The position numbers and the translations under genes are program-made. 64,000 nucleotides of DNA from Roseiarcus sp963709185 (GTDB taxonomy: Bacteria > Pseudomonadota > Alphaproteobacteria > Rhizobiales > Beijerinckiaceae): NCBI GenBank assembly GCA_963709185.1, contig CAVPVQ010000028.1:248001-312000 (forward strand), written 5' to 3'. Below the pieces are notes generated by a model. That model made no database searches. It was not told the origin of the DNA and worked only from the letters and a program-made list of their open reading frames with translations. Of this stretch, positions 27,945 to 36,083 are shown piece by piece (position 1 is the first letter of the stretch; every line of letters begins with the position of its first letter).

Positions 27945-27983
27945 CCCCCTCGCGTCGCTTCTTGGCAAAGCGACGCGCGGGGG
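27945..27983. terminator. Strong hairpin after the secreted-protein gene
   Basis: Sixteen-base arms (CCCCCTCGCGTCGCTT at 27945-27960 and AAGCGACGCGCGGGGG at 27968-27983) pair at 15 of 16 positions around a seven-base loop. It begins 24 bases after the stop at 27921 and is followed only by TT, so as an intrinsic terminator it lacks a proper U-tract. Transcription termination or mRNA 3'-end protection is the likely use. Confidence 0.5.
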
Positions 27984-28019
27984 TTGGGCGCGCGCAGGTT
28001 TGTGATTGCCGCCTCGCCG

Positions 28020-28280
28020 CCCCCATTTGCCGCCGCCCCCGCAAATGCGGTATCCAGCGCGCCCGAACTATAGTAATCGGCCGCGCGCCCGGCGCGGGCG
28101 GCGCGAATGGCGGGGTCTCGTGGAACAGCGACTATCGGCGGCGCCGGTCCGGCTGGCCTATGGCGTCGATCCCCGGCGGCCGGAGCGCTACAGCCTGCGT
28201 CAGGCGCGCTACGACGCGCTGGCCCATGACATCGACGCGCTGGCCGGCGCGGCGGCCAAAGCGGGGCGGCGGCTCAGTGT
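28020..28280 (+). repeat. Direct duplication, copy 2 (5' end of the intact methyltransferase gene)
   Basis: This is the second copy of the segment at 27129-27379, with the same leader hairpin (CATTTGC at 28024-28030 with GCAAATG at 28041-28047). It carries eight extra bases near 28100, one of which puts the ATG at 28106 out of frame with the methyltransferase. Homology ends at the start of the SAM motif. Confidence 0.85.
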
Positions 28281-28896
28281 GCTCGATATCGGCAGCGGCG
28301 GCGGCGCGACGCCGCGGCACTTGCGCGCCCGGCCCAATTTCAGCGCCATCGACATCGACGCCACCGACGTCGACCGGCAGTACAACGTCGATGCGACGCT
28401 CTATCGCGCGATGTTCATCGGCGACCTGACCCAGGGCTATCCCGAACTCGCGTCGGCCTCCTACGACGTGGTGATTTGCGAGCAGGTGCTCGAGCATCTG
28501 CTGGAGCTGGCGATTCCGATGGCGACTTTCGGGCGGCTGTTGAAGCCGGGCGGGCGGGCGTTCATCGGCGCGCCGATCTTCCTGCCGCCGCTGCATCTGG
28601 CCCGTCGCCACCTGGTGCCGGCCATCGACCGGCTGACCGGCTCGAACCACCGGCGCGACCATGTCCAGGCCTTCACCCTGGCTCATCTCAAGGCGGCCCT
28701 GCTCGCTCATTCCGGGTTGGACTTTGTCGAGGCGCGCGGCTTTCGCATCGTTTCAGGCGGCGTGCTGCGCCCGCTCGAAGAACGGCGCTGGTGGTGGGCG
28801 TTCAATCGATGGCTTGGCGCGACCCTGCCCGCCGCCTGCATCGAGGCGCAGATCGTGCTGGAAAAACGAACCTCGCGCGAAAAACCCGCGGAATGA
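28120..28896 (+). CDS. Class I SAM-dependent methyltransferase
   Basis: About 258 residues. Motif I reads VLDIGSGGGATPRHL, the acidic motif II region is FSAIDIDATDV, and motif IV is SYDVVICEQVLEHLLE, typical of type-11 methyltransferases. GAPIFLPPLHLARRHLVP follows. Substrate unknown; it lacks the NPPY motif of PrmC, so it is not the release-factor methylase despite sitting after prfA. The start is uncertain: GTG 28120 is the minimal in-frame choice, ATG 28045 would add 25 residues, and the ATG used by the duplicate copy is out of frame here by one base. It overlaps nadD by four bases. Confidence 0.75.
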   Translation: MEQRLSAAPVRLAYGVDPRRPERYSLRQARYDALAHDIDALAGAAAKAGRRLSVLDIGSGGGATPRHLRARPNFSAIDIDATDVDRQYNVDATLYRAMFIGDLTQGYPELASASYDVVICEQVLEHLLELAIPMATFGRLLKPGGRAFIGAPIFLPPLHLARRHLVPAIDRLTGSNHRRDHVQAFTLAHLKAALLAHSGLDFVEARGFRIVSGGVLRPLEERRWWWAFNRWLGATLPAACIEAQIVLEKRTSREKPAE

Positions 28897-29495
28897 CCGT
28901 CCGTCTGCCGCGCTGGAGCCCCGGCCAGCGGATCGGCCTGCTGGGCGGCTCGTTCAACCCGCCGCACGAGGGCCATCTGCTCGTTTCGCGGCTGGCGCTG
29001 CGCCGGCTCCGCCTCGACCGCCTGTGGCTGCTGGTCACCCCGGGCAATCCGCTGAAACCGGTCGCCGGCCTGCCAAGCCTGGCCGCGCGCATCGAAGCCG
29101 CCAGGGCGATGATCCATGATCCGCGCATCGCCGTCACCGGCTTCGAGGCGGAGATCGGATCGCGGTTCACCCACGATTCGATCGCCTGGCTAATGCGCCG
29201 CGCCCCCGGCGTCCATTTCGTCTGGATCATGGGGGCGGACAACCTGCGCCAGTTCCATCTGTGGCGACGCTGGCGCGATGTCGCCAGGCTGGTTCCGATC
29301 GCCGTCGTCGATCGCCCCGGCTCGACCCTCAGCACGCTCAACAGTCACGCCGGCGCCGCGCTCGCGCCATTTCGGGTCGCCGAAGCCGATGCGGCGCGCT
29401 TTGCCGAACGGCGCGCGCCGGCGCTGATTTTCCTGCACGGGCCGCGCTCGAGCCTGTCCTCGACCGCGATCCGGCAGGACGGCCCGCCGGTCTAG
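28893..29495 (+). CDS. nadD: Nicotinate-nucleotide adenylyltransferase
   Basis: A 200-residue nucleotidyltransferase making deoxy-NAD from nicotinate mononucleotide and ATP, the central step of NAD synthesis. The Rossmann-type start GLLGGSFNPPHEGHLLVSRLAL holds the (H/T)xGH-like ATP site (HEGH), and the C-terminal SSLSSTAIR is the conserved ISSTxIR motif. FVWIMGADNLRQFHLWRRWRD is diagnostic for NadD. ATG overlaps the methyltransferase stop. It leads the series nadD-rsfS-rlmH-envC-ctpA found in many Hyphomicrobiales. Confidence 0.93.
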   Translation: MTVRLPRWSPGQRIGLLGGSFNPPHEGHLLVSRLALRRLRLDRLWLLVTPGNPLKPVAGLPSLAARIEAARAMIHDPRIAVTGFEAEIGSRFTHDSIAWLMRRAPGVHFVWIMGADNLRQFHLWRRWRDVARLVPIAVVDRPGSTLSTLNSHAGAALAPFRVAEADAARFAERRAPALIFLHGPRSSLSSTAIRQDGPPV

Positions 29496-29647
29496 CGGCT
29501 CCCGAGCCGGGGCGGGGAGGAAGCCCGGACCGGCGTTTTTCATGTCCGCGATTTTCGTCGCCCGGCGGTCGCGCCGGCGGTTGAAAACTCGGCGCGACGG
29601 GGTCATGTTGTCCACAGGCGCCGGCGACTCGGCGCCGCAGGAGGATC

Positions 29648-30076
29648 GTGACGCTGACATTCGCTCCCCACCACGAAGCAGCGGCTTCGCCGCTGGCCCC
29701 GGTCGTCCGGGCAAAGCAACAGGACGCCGGCCACCTCGCGCAGACCATGCTGACGAGCCTGGAGGACACCAAGGCCGAAGACATCGTCTCCATCGATCTG
29801 CGCGGCAAGACAACCCTCGCCGACCTCATGATCATCGCGACCGGCCGCTCCAACGTCCACGTTCGAGCCATTGCCGATCGCGTCATCAAGGCCTGCAAGG
29901 CCGCCGGCTTCGCGGCGCCGCGCATCGAGGGCCTGCCCCACGCCGACTGGGTGCTGCTCGACGCGCACGACGCCATCGTCCATATTTTCAGGCCGGACGT
30001 GCGCCAGTTCTACAACCTCGAAAAGATGTGGGGCGCGGATCGTCCGCGAGAGAAATTGCAGCTCAAGGCGATTTGA
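29648..30076 (+). CDS. rsfS: Ribosomal silencing factor RsfS
   Basis: A 142-residue Iojap/RsfS protein that binds ribosomal protein L14 and blocks subunit joining under starvation. The core reads LEDTKAEDIVSIDLRGKTTLADLMIIATGRSNVHVRAIAD, ending with DAIVHIFRPDVRQFYNLEKMWG, the family signature. GTG 29648 is preceded by AGGAGG at a good distance. The N-terminal 25 residues are an unconserved extension common in alphaproteobacteria. Confidence 0.93.
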   Translation: MTLTFAPHHEAAASPLAPVVRAKQQDAGHLAQTMLTSLEDTKAEDIVSIDLRGKTTLADLMIIATGRSNVHVRAIADRVIKACKAAGFAAPRIEGLPHADWVLLDAHDAIVHIFRPDVRQFYNLEKMWGADRPREKLQLKAI

Positions 30077-30195
30077 GCCGGCGAGCGGCGTGGCCGGCCC
30101 CGATCGCCAAAGCCGTCCGGGCGGGTTGTTGACGCCCGCGAGGCGTTGATGGACGCGGCCTTGCTGGCGCCGCAAGCGTGTCGCGAGGCGGGATC

Positions 30196-30678
30196 GTGCG
30201 TTTGCTGCTGATCAGCGTCGGGCGCCTCAAGACGGGTCCCGAACGGGAATTGTTCGATCGCTATTTCAAGCGGCTCGCCGACCTGGCGCGCGCCTCCGGG
30301 TTTTCCGGCGCCGATTGTCGCGAGATCGACGAAGGCCGCGCGCGGCGCCCCGAGGACCGGCAGGCGGAGGAGGCGCGGGCGATCGTCGCCGCATTGCCCA
30401 AAGGCGGCCGGCTGGTTGTGCTCGACGAGCGCGGCGCAGCGCTGTCCAGCGCGCAATGGGCGGGCGAGATCGGCAAGGCGCGCGACGGCGGCGCGCCCGC
30501 CTATGCGGTGGTCATCGGCGGCCCCGACGGACTCGATCCGGCGCTGCGTGAGAAAGCCGATCGCGTCCTGTCGTTCGGCGCGGTGACCTGGCCGCACCAG
30601 CTTGCGCGCGTGATGGCGGCCGAACAGCTCTATCGATCGCTCACGATCCTGGCGGGACATCCCTACCATCGCGGATAG
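30196..30678 (+). CDS. rlmH: 23S rRNA (pseudouridine-1915-N3) methyltransferase RlmH
   Basis: A 160-residue SPOUT-class enzyme that methylates pseudouridine 1915 in helix 69 of 23S rRNA. The knot region reads FVIGGPDG-like (VVIGGPDGLDPALREKA) and then LSFGAVTWPHQLARVMAAEQLYRSLTILAGHPYHRG, the complete C-terminal SAM site and family end. GTG 30196 gives the usual start MRLLLISVGRLK; an in-frame GTG at 30178 would add six residues. Confidence 0.93.
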   Translation: MRLLLISVGRLKTGPERELFDRYFKRLADLARASGFSGADCREIDEGRARRPEDRQAEEARAIVAALPKGGRLVVLDERGAALSSAQWAGEIGKARDGGAPAYAVVIGGPDGLDPALREKADRVLSFGAVTWPHQLARVMAAEQLYRSLTILAGHPYHRG

Positions 30679-30720
30679 GCGCCGCTTTGTCGTCGCCGCT
30701 TTCGACGCTAGACTTAGGCC

Positions 30721-32091
30721 ATGCAGATTCGCGGGTCGCCGGAAGCGATGACGCCGGCGGCGCGGCGCCGGGCGGCGCCGATGCTTGCGCTGATCCTGCC
30801 GGCGATCGTGGCGGCGGGCGCCGCCGCCGCGCTGGACCCGGCGTTCGCCGATCCGGTCGCCGCCGCTGCCAAAAGCGACGACAAGGCGACGCAGGAAATG
30901 CAGTTGCGCGGCGTCGAGGACACGATGCGCGCGTCGGAAGACCAGCGGCGGCGGATCGAGGCGGACATCGAGACGATTCGCACCGATCGCGCCCGCCTCA
31001 ACGCGGCGCTGATCGACACCACCGCCAAGGTGCAGGACACCGAGCGGCAGATCGAGGCGGCGAACGCGCGGCTGACCAGATTGACCGACAGCGAGGACGC
31101 GTTGCGCCAGTCGCTCGAGCGACGGCGCGGGGTGATCGCCGACGTCCTGGCGGTGCTGCAGCGGATGGGCCGCAGTCCGCCGCCGGCGATTCTGGTGCGC
31201 CCGCGCGACATGACGCAGGCGATTCGGGCGGCGATGCTGCTCGGCGCGGTGATCCCCGACCTGAAATCGGAGACCGTTGCGCTCGCTCAGGACCTCGAGG
31301 AGCTCGCCAATCTGCGCAAGTCGATCGCCGACGAACGCAAGACCCTCGGCGAGCGCGCCGTGAGCCTGACGAACGACAAGCAGCGGCTGACGGCGCTGGT
31401 CGCGGCGCGCCAGCAATCGCTGGCCGCCGCCGAACAGGCGTTGGGCTCCGAACGCGACCGCGCCGCGGATCTGGCGCGGCAGGCCGCCACTCTCAAAGAA
31501 TTGATCGCCCGCATGGAGGCCGAAATCGGTCCGGCCAAAGCGGCGGCGGCGGCGGCGCACGCGGCCGACGAAGCGGCGGCGGCCGACGTCAAGACGCGCG
31601 CGGCGGCGGCGCAGACCAAGGATCCTGCGCGGCTGAAGCCGGCGATCCCGTTCGCCGACGCCAGGGGAACGATTGCGCTGCCGGCCGCCGGCGCGATCGT
31701 CAAGACGTTTGGCTCGCCCGACGCCTTCGGCGGCGCGGAAAAGGGCGTCTCGATTGCCACGCCGGAGGCCGCGACGGTCGCCTCGCCGATCGACGGCTGG
31801 ATCGCCTTCTCAGGTCCTTACCGGACCTACGGGCAACTCTTGATCATCAACGCCGGTGGGGGCTATTATATGGTGCTGGCAGGCATGGACCGAATCAATG
31901 TAGGGGTCGGTCAGTTCGTCCTGGCGGGCGAGCCGGTGGCCGCGATGGGCGCCGGTTCGGCGAGGACGGCCGCCGCCGCCGCTATTGGCGCCGCGCAGCC
32001 CATTCTCTATATCGAACTTCGAAAAGACGGAGCGGCAATCGATCCGGGGCCGTGGTGGGCGAAGACGGACATCGAAAAGGCACGCGGATGA
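30721..32091 (+). CDS. EnvC-like murein hydrolase activator (degenerate M23/LytM domain)
   Basis: A 456-residue periplasmic protein. A hydrophobic signal segment (about residues 20-42) precedes a long coiled-coil (residues about 60-260, with repeats such as QRRRIEADIETIRTDRARL). The C-terminal LytM fold runs from about residue 315 (GTIALPAAGAIVKTFG) to ILYIELRKDGAAIDPGPWW. The zinc-binding His residues of active M23 peptidases are replaced (GVSIAT and LYIEL in place of H-x-x-x-D and HxH), as in EnvC, which activates amidases rather than cutting peptidoglycan itself. Its stop overlaps the ctpA start. Confidence 0.87.
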   Translation: MQIRGSPEAMTPAARRRAAPMLALILPAIVAAGAAAALDPAFADPVAAAAKSDDKATQEMQLRGVEDTMRASEDQRRRIEADIETIRTDRARLNAALIDTTAKVQDTERQIEAANARLTRLTDSEDALRQSLERRRGVIADVLAVLQRMGRSPPPAILVRPRDMTQAIRAAMLLGAVIPDLKSETVALAQDLEELANLRKSIADERKTLGERAVSLTNDKQRLTALVAARQQSLAAAEQALGSERDRAADLARQAATLKELIARMEAEIGPAKAAAAAAHAADEAAAADVKTRAAAAQTKDPARLKPAIPFADARGTIALPAAGAIVKTFGSPDAFGGAEKGVSIATPEAATVASPIDGWIAFSGPYRTYGQLLIINAGGGYYMVLAGMDRINVGVGQFVLAGEPVAAMGAGSARTAAAAAIGAAQPILYIELRKDGAAIDPGPWWAKTDIEKARG

Positions 32092-33503
32092 TGCGCAAGG
32101 TTTCCTATCTGGTTCTGGGCGCGGCAATTGGCGCAGCGACGGTCGCGTGGGGCCCCTCGACGGCTTCGCTCCTCGGCGGGGGGGCGCGCGCCGCCGCCGC
32201 CGACACCTATCGTCAGCTCAATCTGTTTGGCGACGTGTTCGAGAAAATCCGCACCGACTATGTCGAAAAACCCGACGACGCCAAACTGGTCGAAGCGGCG
32301 ATCAACGGCATGCTGTCGTCTCTCGATCCGCATTCGAGCTATATGGACGCCAAGAGCTTCCGCGACATGCAGGTGCAGACCAAGGGCGAGTTCGGCGGTC
32401 TTGGCATCGAAGTCACGCAGGAAGACGGCCTGATCAAGGTGGTGACGCCGATCGACGACACGCCGGCGGCGAAGGCCGGAATCCTGTCGGGCGACATCAT
32501 CACCGACATCGACGGCGAATCGGCGCAGGGCCTGACCCTCAACCAGGCGGTCGACAAGATGCGCGGCGCAGTCAACACCGCCGTCACCCTGAAGATTGCT
32601 CGCGGTCCGAAAAAAGAGGTCAAGGAAATCAAGATCGTCCGCGACGTCATCAAGATCCAGTCGGTGCGCTCGCACGTCGAGGGCGACGATCTCGGCTACA
32701 TCCGCATCACCCAGTTCAACGAGCAGACCTACGACGGTCTCAAGAGCGCGATGGACAAGTTCCAGAAGGACGCGCCGGGCGGCGACAAGCTGAAAGGCTA
32801 TATTCTCGATCTGCGCAACAATCCGGGCGGCCTGCTCGATCAGTCGATCGAGGTGGTCAACGCCTTCCTGGAGCGCGGCGAGATCGTCTCCACCCGCGGG
32901 CGCAATCCTGACGAAACGCAGCGCTACAGCGCGCGGCCCGGCGGCGACCTGTCGCACGGCAAGCCGCTGGTTATCCTGATCAACGGCGGCTCGGCTTCGG
33001 CCTCGGAAATCGTCTCCGGCGCGTTGCAGGACCACAAGCGAGGCACGCTGATCGGCACGCGCTCGTTCGGCAAGGGCTCGGTGCAGACGATCATCCCGCT
33101 TGGCCAGAACGGCGCCCTGCGCCTGACCACGGCGCGTTACTACACGCCCTCGGGCCGCTCGATCCAGGCCAAGGGCATCGAGCCGGACATCCAGATTCTC
33201 GAGGACGTGCCGGATGATCTGAAAGGCAAGGACGACACCAAGGGCGAGGCGTCGCTCAAGGGCCATCTCAAGAATGGCGACGACGAGAAGACGGGATCGC
33301 AGGCCTATGTGCCGCCCGACGTCAAGAACGACAAGCAACTGATCGCCGCCGTCGATCTGCTGCATGGCGTCAAGAAAGCCGCCGATCTGATGACGCCGGA
33401 CAAGGTCGCCGCGCCGGCTGATCCAGCCAAGGACCCGGCCGCCAATCCGCCGGGCGGAGCGCCCGCGCCGGCTGCGCAGCCGGACGCCGCCAAGCCGAAC
33501 TGA
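32088..33503 (+). CDS. ctpA: Carboxyl-terminal processing protease CtpA (S41)
   Basis: A 471-residue periplasmic serine protease with a signal or anchor segment at residues 5-25. A PDZ domain (FGGLGIEVTQEDGLIKVV, residues about 95-170) is followed by the S41 catalytic domain with the nucleophile Ser in GGSASASEIVSGAL and the catalytic Lys in SFGKGSVQT. The tail is rich in Lys, Asp, Pro and Ala and probably disordered. In relatives CtpA trims or removes cell-wall enzymes together with an adaptor. ATG 32088 overlaps the envC-like stop (ATGATG), and 32091 is the alternative. Confidence 0.93.
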   Translation: MMRKVSYLVLGAAIGAATVAWGPSTASLLGGGARAAAADTYRQLNLFGDVFEKIRTDYVEKPDDAKLVEAAINGMLSSLDPHSSYMDAKSFRDMQVQTKGEFGGLGIEVTQEDGLIKVVTPIDDTPAAKAGILSGDIITDIDGESAQGLTLNQAVDKMRGAVNTAVTLKIARGPKKEVKEIKIVRDVIKIQSVRSHVEGDDLGYIRITQFNEQTYDGLKSAMDKFQKDAPGGDKLKGYILDLRNNPGGLLDQSIEVVNAFLERGEIVSTRGRNPDETQRYSARPGGDLSHGKPLVILINGGSASASEIVSGALQDHKRGTLIGTRSFGKGSVQTIIPLGQNGALRLTTARYYTPSGRSIQAKGIEPDIQILEDVPDDLKGKDDTKGEASLKGHLKNGDDEKTGSQAYVPPDVKNDKQLIAAVDLLHGVKKAADLMTPDKVAAPADPAKDPAANPPGGAPAPAAQPDAAKPN

Positions 33504-33515
33504 GACGATGCAGGC

Positions 33516-33539
33516 CCCCTCGCCGCTCCCGGCGAGGGG
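33516..33539. terminator. GC-rich hairpin between ctpA and yqeY
   Basis: A perfect nine-base stem (CCCCTCGCC with GGCGAGGGG) and six-base loop lies between the convergent stops of ctpA (33503) and yqeY (33549). It has no T-run on either side, but its location suits termination in both directions. Confidence 0.5.
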
Positions 33540-33548
33540 CGCGGCGGT

Positions 33549-33998
33549 CTACGTGACCAGAAGACTCTTCACGATGGCGCTCGCCTTGGCGAAATCCATC
33601 TGGCCGGGATAGGCTTCTTTCAGCGCCGCGACGACTTTGCCCATGTCCTTCACGCTGGTCGCGCCGGTCAGCGCGATCGCCGCCTCGACCGCCGATTTCA
33701 TGCCGGCTTCGTCCATTTGCCTCGGCAGGAATTCGCCGATGATGGCGATCTCGGCGCTTTCCTGCGCGGCCAATTCGTGGCGGCCGGCCTGCTGGTAGAT
33801 GCCCAGCGATTCCTGGCGCGACTTGGTCATTTTGGTGAGGAGCGTCAATTCGTCGGCCCGGCTGACGATCTTGCCCGCGCCGCGCAGCTCGATCTCGCGA
33901 TCCTTCAGCGCGGCCATGATGAGCCGCAGGGTTCCGACGCGAATCTTGTCTCCCGCCTTCATGGCGTCCTTCAACTGTCCGGCCAACATTTCGCGCAT
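33549..33998 (-). CDS. GatB/YqeY domain protein
   Basis: A 149-residue YqeY-family protein, related to the tail domain of the GatB amidotransferase subunit that binds tRNA. It reads MREMLAGQLKDAMKAGDK, LRLIMAALKDREIELRG, SRQESLGIYQQAGR, IIGEFLPRQMDEA and ends DFAKASAIVKSLL, matching the family along its length. The role of free-standing YqeY is not established; involvement in tRNA-dependent amidation is only an inference. It is divergent from carA, an arrangement conserved in many alphaproteobacteria. Confidence 0.88.
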   Translation of the reverse strand: MREMLAGQLKDAMKAGDKIRVGTLRLIMAALKDREIELRGAGKIVSRADELTLLTKMTKSRQESLGIYQQAGRHELAAQESAEIAIIGEFLPRQMDEAGMKSAVEAAIALTGATSVKDMGKVVAALKEAYPGQMDFAKASAIVKSLLVT

Positions 33999-34051
33999 GT
34001 CTTCGAGCCTTTGCGTTGCAGCGCCCCCCGTTTGGAATGGCGATCCCAAGC

Positions 34052-34079
34052 TTGACGCGGCGCCGCCCCGGCGCATAAG
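34052..34079 (+). promoter_or_regulatory. Probable promoter of carA
   Basis: TTGACG (34052-34057) and CATAAG (34074-34079) are separated by 16 bases, matching the sigma-70 hexamers at five and four positions. They lie in the short region between yqeY and carA, with the carA start 40 bases downstream of the -10. Confidence 0.42.
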
Positions 34080-34118
34080 CACGGGGCGATTTCGTTTCCC
34101 GATGACTCTAGAGCGCGC

Positions 34119-35315
34119 ATGACCCCCGTTCAAGGCGATGGCGACGGTTGGGCCAGCCCCGCGGCGACGGGGCTGCTGGTCATGGCCGATGGCCTCGTTC
34201 TCGAAGGCTTCGGCTTCGGCGCGGTCGGCGCGGCGGTGGGGGAAGTCTGCTTCAACACCGCGATGACCGGCTATCAGGAGATTCTCACCGATCCGTCCTA
34301 TGCCGGCCAGATCGTCACCTTCACGTTTCCCCACATCGGCAACGTCGGCACGAACGAGGAAGACATCGAAACGGTCAATCTGGCGGCGAGCGCTGGCGCG
34401 CGCGGCGTGATCCTGCGCGCCGACATCACCGATCCCTCGAACTTCCGGGCGACGCGGCGGCTCGATGCGTGGCTGAAGGCGCGCGGAATCATCGGGCTTT
34501 GCGGCGTCGACACGCGGGCGCTGACCGCCTTCATCCGCGAGCGCGGCATGCCGAACGCCGTGATCGCCCATCAGCCCGAAGGCCGCTTCGACCGGAGCGC
34601 GCTGATCGCCGAGGCCGCCGCCTGGCCGGGCATTTTCGGAATGGACCTCGTGCCGGAGGTGACCTCGGCCCAACGCTACGAATGGGACGAAACCTCATGG
34701 ACGCTCGGCAAGGGCTATGGCCGACGGACCGACGCGGCGTTCAAGGTCGTCGCCATCGACTATGGCGTCAAGCGCAACATCCTGCGGTTGCTCACCGACA
34801 GCGGCTGCGCGGTCACTGTGGTTCCGGCCTCGACCTCGGGCGAAGCGATTCTGGCGATGGAGCCCGACGGCGTGTTTCTGTCCAATGGTCCGGGCGATCC
34901 GGCCGAAACCGGTCTCTACGCCGTTCCCGTCATCAAGACGCTGCTGGACGAGCGTATGCCGATTTTTGGAATCTGCCTTGGCCACCAGATGCTGGGGCTG
35001 GCGGTCGGCGCGCGCACCCTCAAGATGAAGCAGGGACACCACGGCGCCAACCATCCGGTGAAGGACTTCACCACCGAAAAGGTCGAAATCGTCTCGATGA
35101 ACCATGGCTTTGCGATCGATCGCGAGACCCTGCCGGCCAACGCGACGGAAACCCATGTGTCGCTGTTCGACGGATCCAATTGCGGCATCGCCCTGACCGA
35201 CCGTCCGGCGTTCTCGGTCCAGTATCACCCGGAAGCCTCGCCGGGTCCGCGGGACAGCCACTATCTGTTCAGACGATTCGTCGAACTGATGGAAAGCGCC
35301 AGGCGGCCGGGTTGA
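34119..35315 (+). CDS. carA: Carbamoyl-phosphate synthase small subunit
   Basis: A 398-residue glutamine amidotransferase subunit that feeds ammonia to CarB for arginine and pyrimidine synthesis. The N-terminal CPSase domain includes GEVCFNTAMTGYQEILTDPSY. The class I glutaminase domain has the nucleophile Cys in GICLGHQMLGLA, and the His and Glu in VQYHPEASPGP. TKD-like segment MKQGHHGANHPV is normal. carB is not adjacent. An ATG start at 34119 gives a slightly extended N-terminus typical of Hyphomicrobiales. Confidence 0.95.
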   Translation: MTPVQGDGDGWASPAATGLLVMADGLVLEGFGFGAVGAAVGEVCFNTAMTGYQEILTDPSYAGQIVTFTFPHIGNVGTNEEDIETVNLAASAGARGVILRADITDPSNFRATRRLDAWLKARGIIGLCGVDTRALTAFIRERGMPNAVIAHQPEGRFDRSALIAEAAAWPGIFGMDLVPEVTSAQRYEWDETSWTLGKGYGRRTDAAFKVVAIDYGVKRNILRLLTDSGCAVTVVPASTSGEAILAMEPDGVFLSNGPGDPAETGLYAVPVIKTLLDERMPIFGICLGHQMLGLAVGARTLKMKQGHHGANHPVKDFTTEKVEIVSMNHGFAIDRETLPANATETHVSLFDGSNCGIALTDRPAFSVQYHPEASPGPRDSHYLFRRFVELMESARRPG

Positions 35316-35337
35316 TCGGCCTTCGGGCGCGGGGCCT

Positions 35338-35745
35338 CTAATCTTCGGTCAGCCGGTGAACCTGCTGCAACAGCGCGCCGATCTGCCCCCTCAACTTGGC
35401 GTTTTCCGCCTCGAGCATCTTTATCCGGCCCGCATGGTCTTCGGGCGCCGGGGCGGCCGGTGTCTCGCGGTCGTTGAAAAAGTCGACGCCGACCTGATCG
35501 TCCTTGCGCCAGACCAGTTTGGCGCGGCGCGAAGTTCCTTTTTGCGGAATGACGACATCGAACATGTCGGGCAGCGCGATCGAGCCGGCGATATTGATTC
35601 GCGCGCCGACGTCGGAGAGTTGATTCACCGTGCATTCGGTGGAGATCGCGCCGTCGCCATAACTGATGCGCGCTTGCAGGAACGTGCGCGCCCGCTTCGA
35701 GCGGCGCGCCTCCGCAGGCTTGGATTCGCGCGAACTGTCCGCCAC
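35338..35745 (-). CDS. PilZ-domain protein with C-terminal coiled coil
   Basis: A 135-residue protein. The PilZ part starts at RRSKRARTFLQARISYG (the R-x-x-x-R c-di-GMP motif region) and contains CTVNQLSDVGARI, corresponding to the second D/N-x-S-x-x-G binding motif, then VIPQKGTSRRAKLVWRKDDQVGVDFF. The C-terminus (RIKMLEAENAKLRGQIGALL) is a leucine-zipper-like coiled coil. GTG 35745 was chosen because the conserved part begins soon after and AGAGGG lies upstream. It may respond to cyclic di-GMP, but the partner is unknown. Confidence 0.75.
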   Translation of the reverse strand: MADSSRESKPAEARRSKRARTFLQARISYGDGAISTECTVNQLSDVGARINIAGSIALPDMFDVVIPQKGTSRRAKLVWRKDDQVGVDFFNDRETPAAPAPEDHAGRIKMLEAENAKLRGQIGALLQQVHRLTED

Positions 35746-36083
35746 TTTGCCCTCTTCGCGCCCGCCCGAGTGAACAAGCCGGCCTCGTCCGCTCATTCTC
35801 GGCGGGGACAAGCTACCGCAGGATCGTTCAACAACGCTGAATGGCATGGCCGAAAATTGATTAATCCGCAACATTTTCAGCGTCGATTTTGCTTAAATGC
35901 TTCGTGATCGGCCAGGCTTCGCGGCACCGCAGGGCCAAATTGCGCAATCGAGAGCATTCGACGGCGCCATTTGGCTGCAAGACCGCCAAATTGGTGAATC
36001 CGGGGTAAGCGTGCGGACCGCATCGCTTGCGCGCATCGCGTGCGCGTCCATCCAATTCCTTCGCTGCCCAACGCGCATCGCGC
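35746..36083. other. Intergenic region with no recognised gene
   Basis: About 340 bases separate the PilZ gene from the argE stop. Short frames here show no family signature. The left part is AT-richer (around 35840-35900) and could hold the promoter of the PilZ gene. The stretch 36008-36055 has short GCGCATCGC-like repeats of no clear role. Confidence 0.4.
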
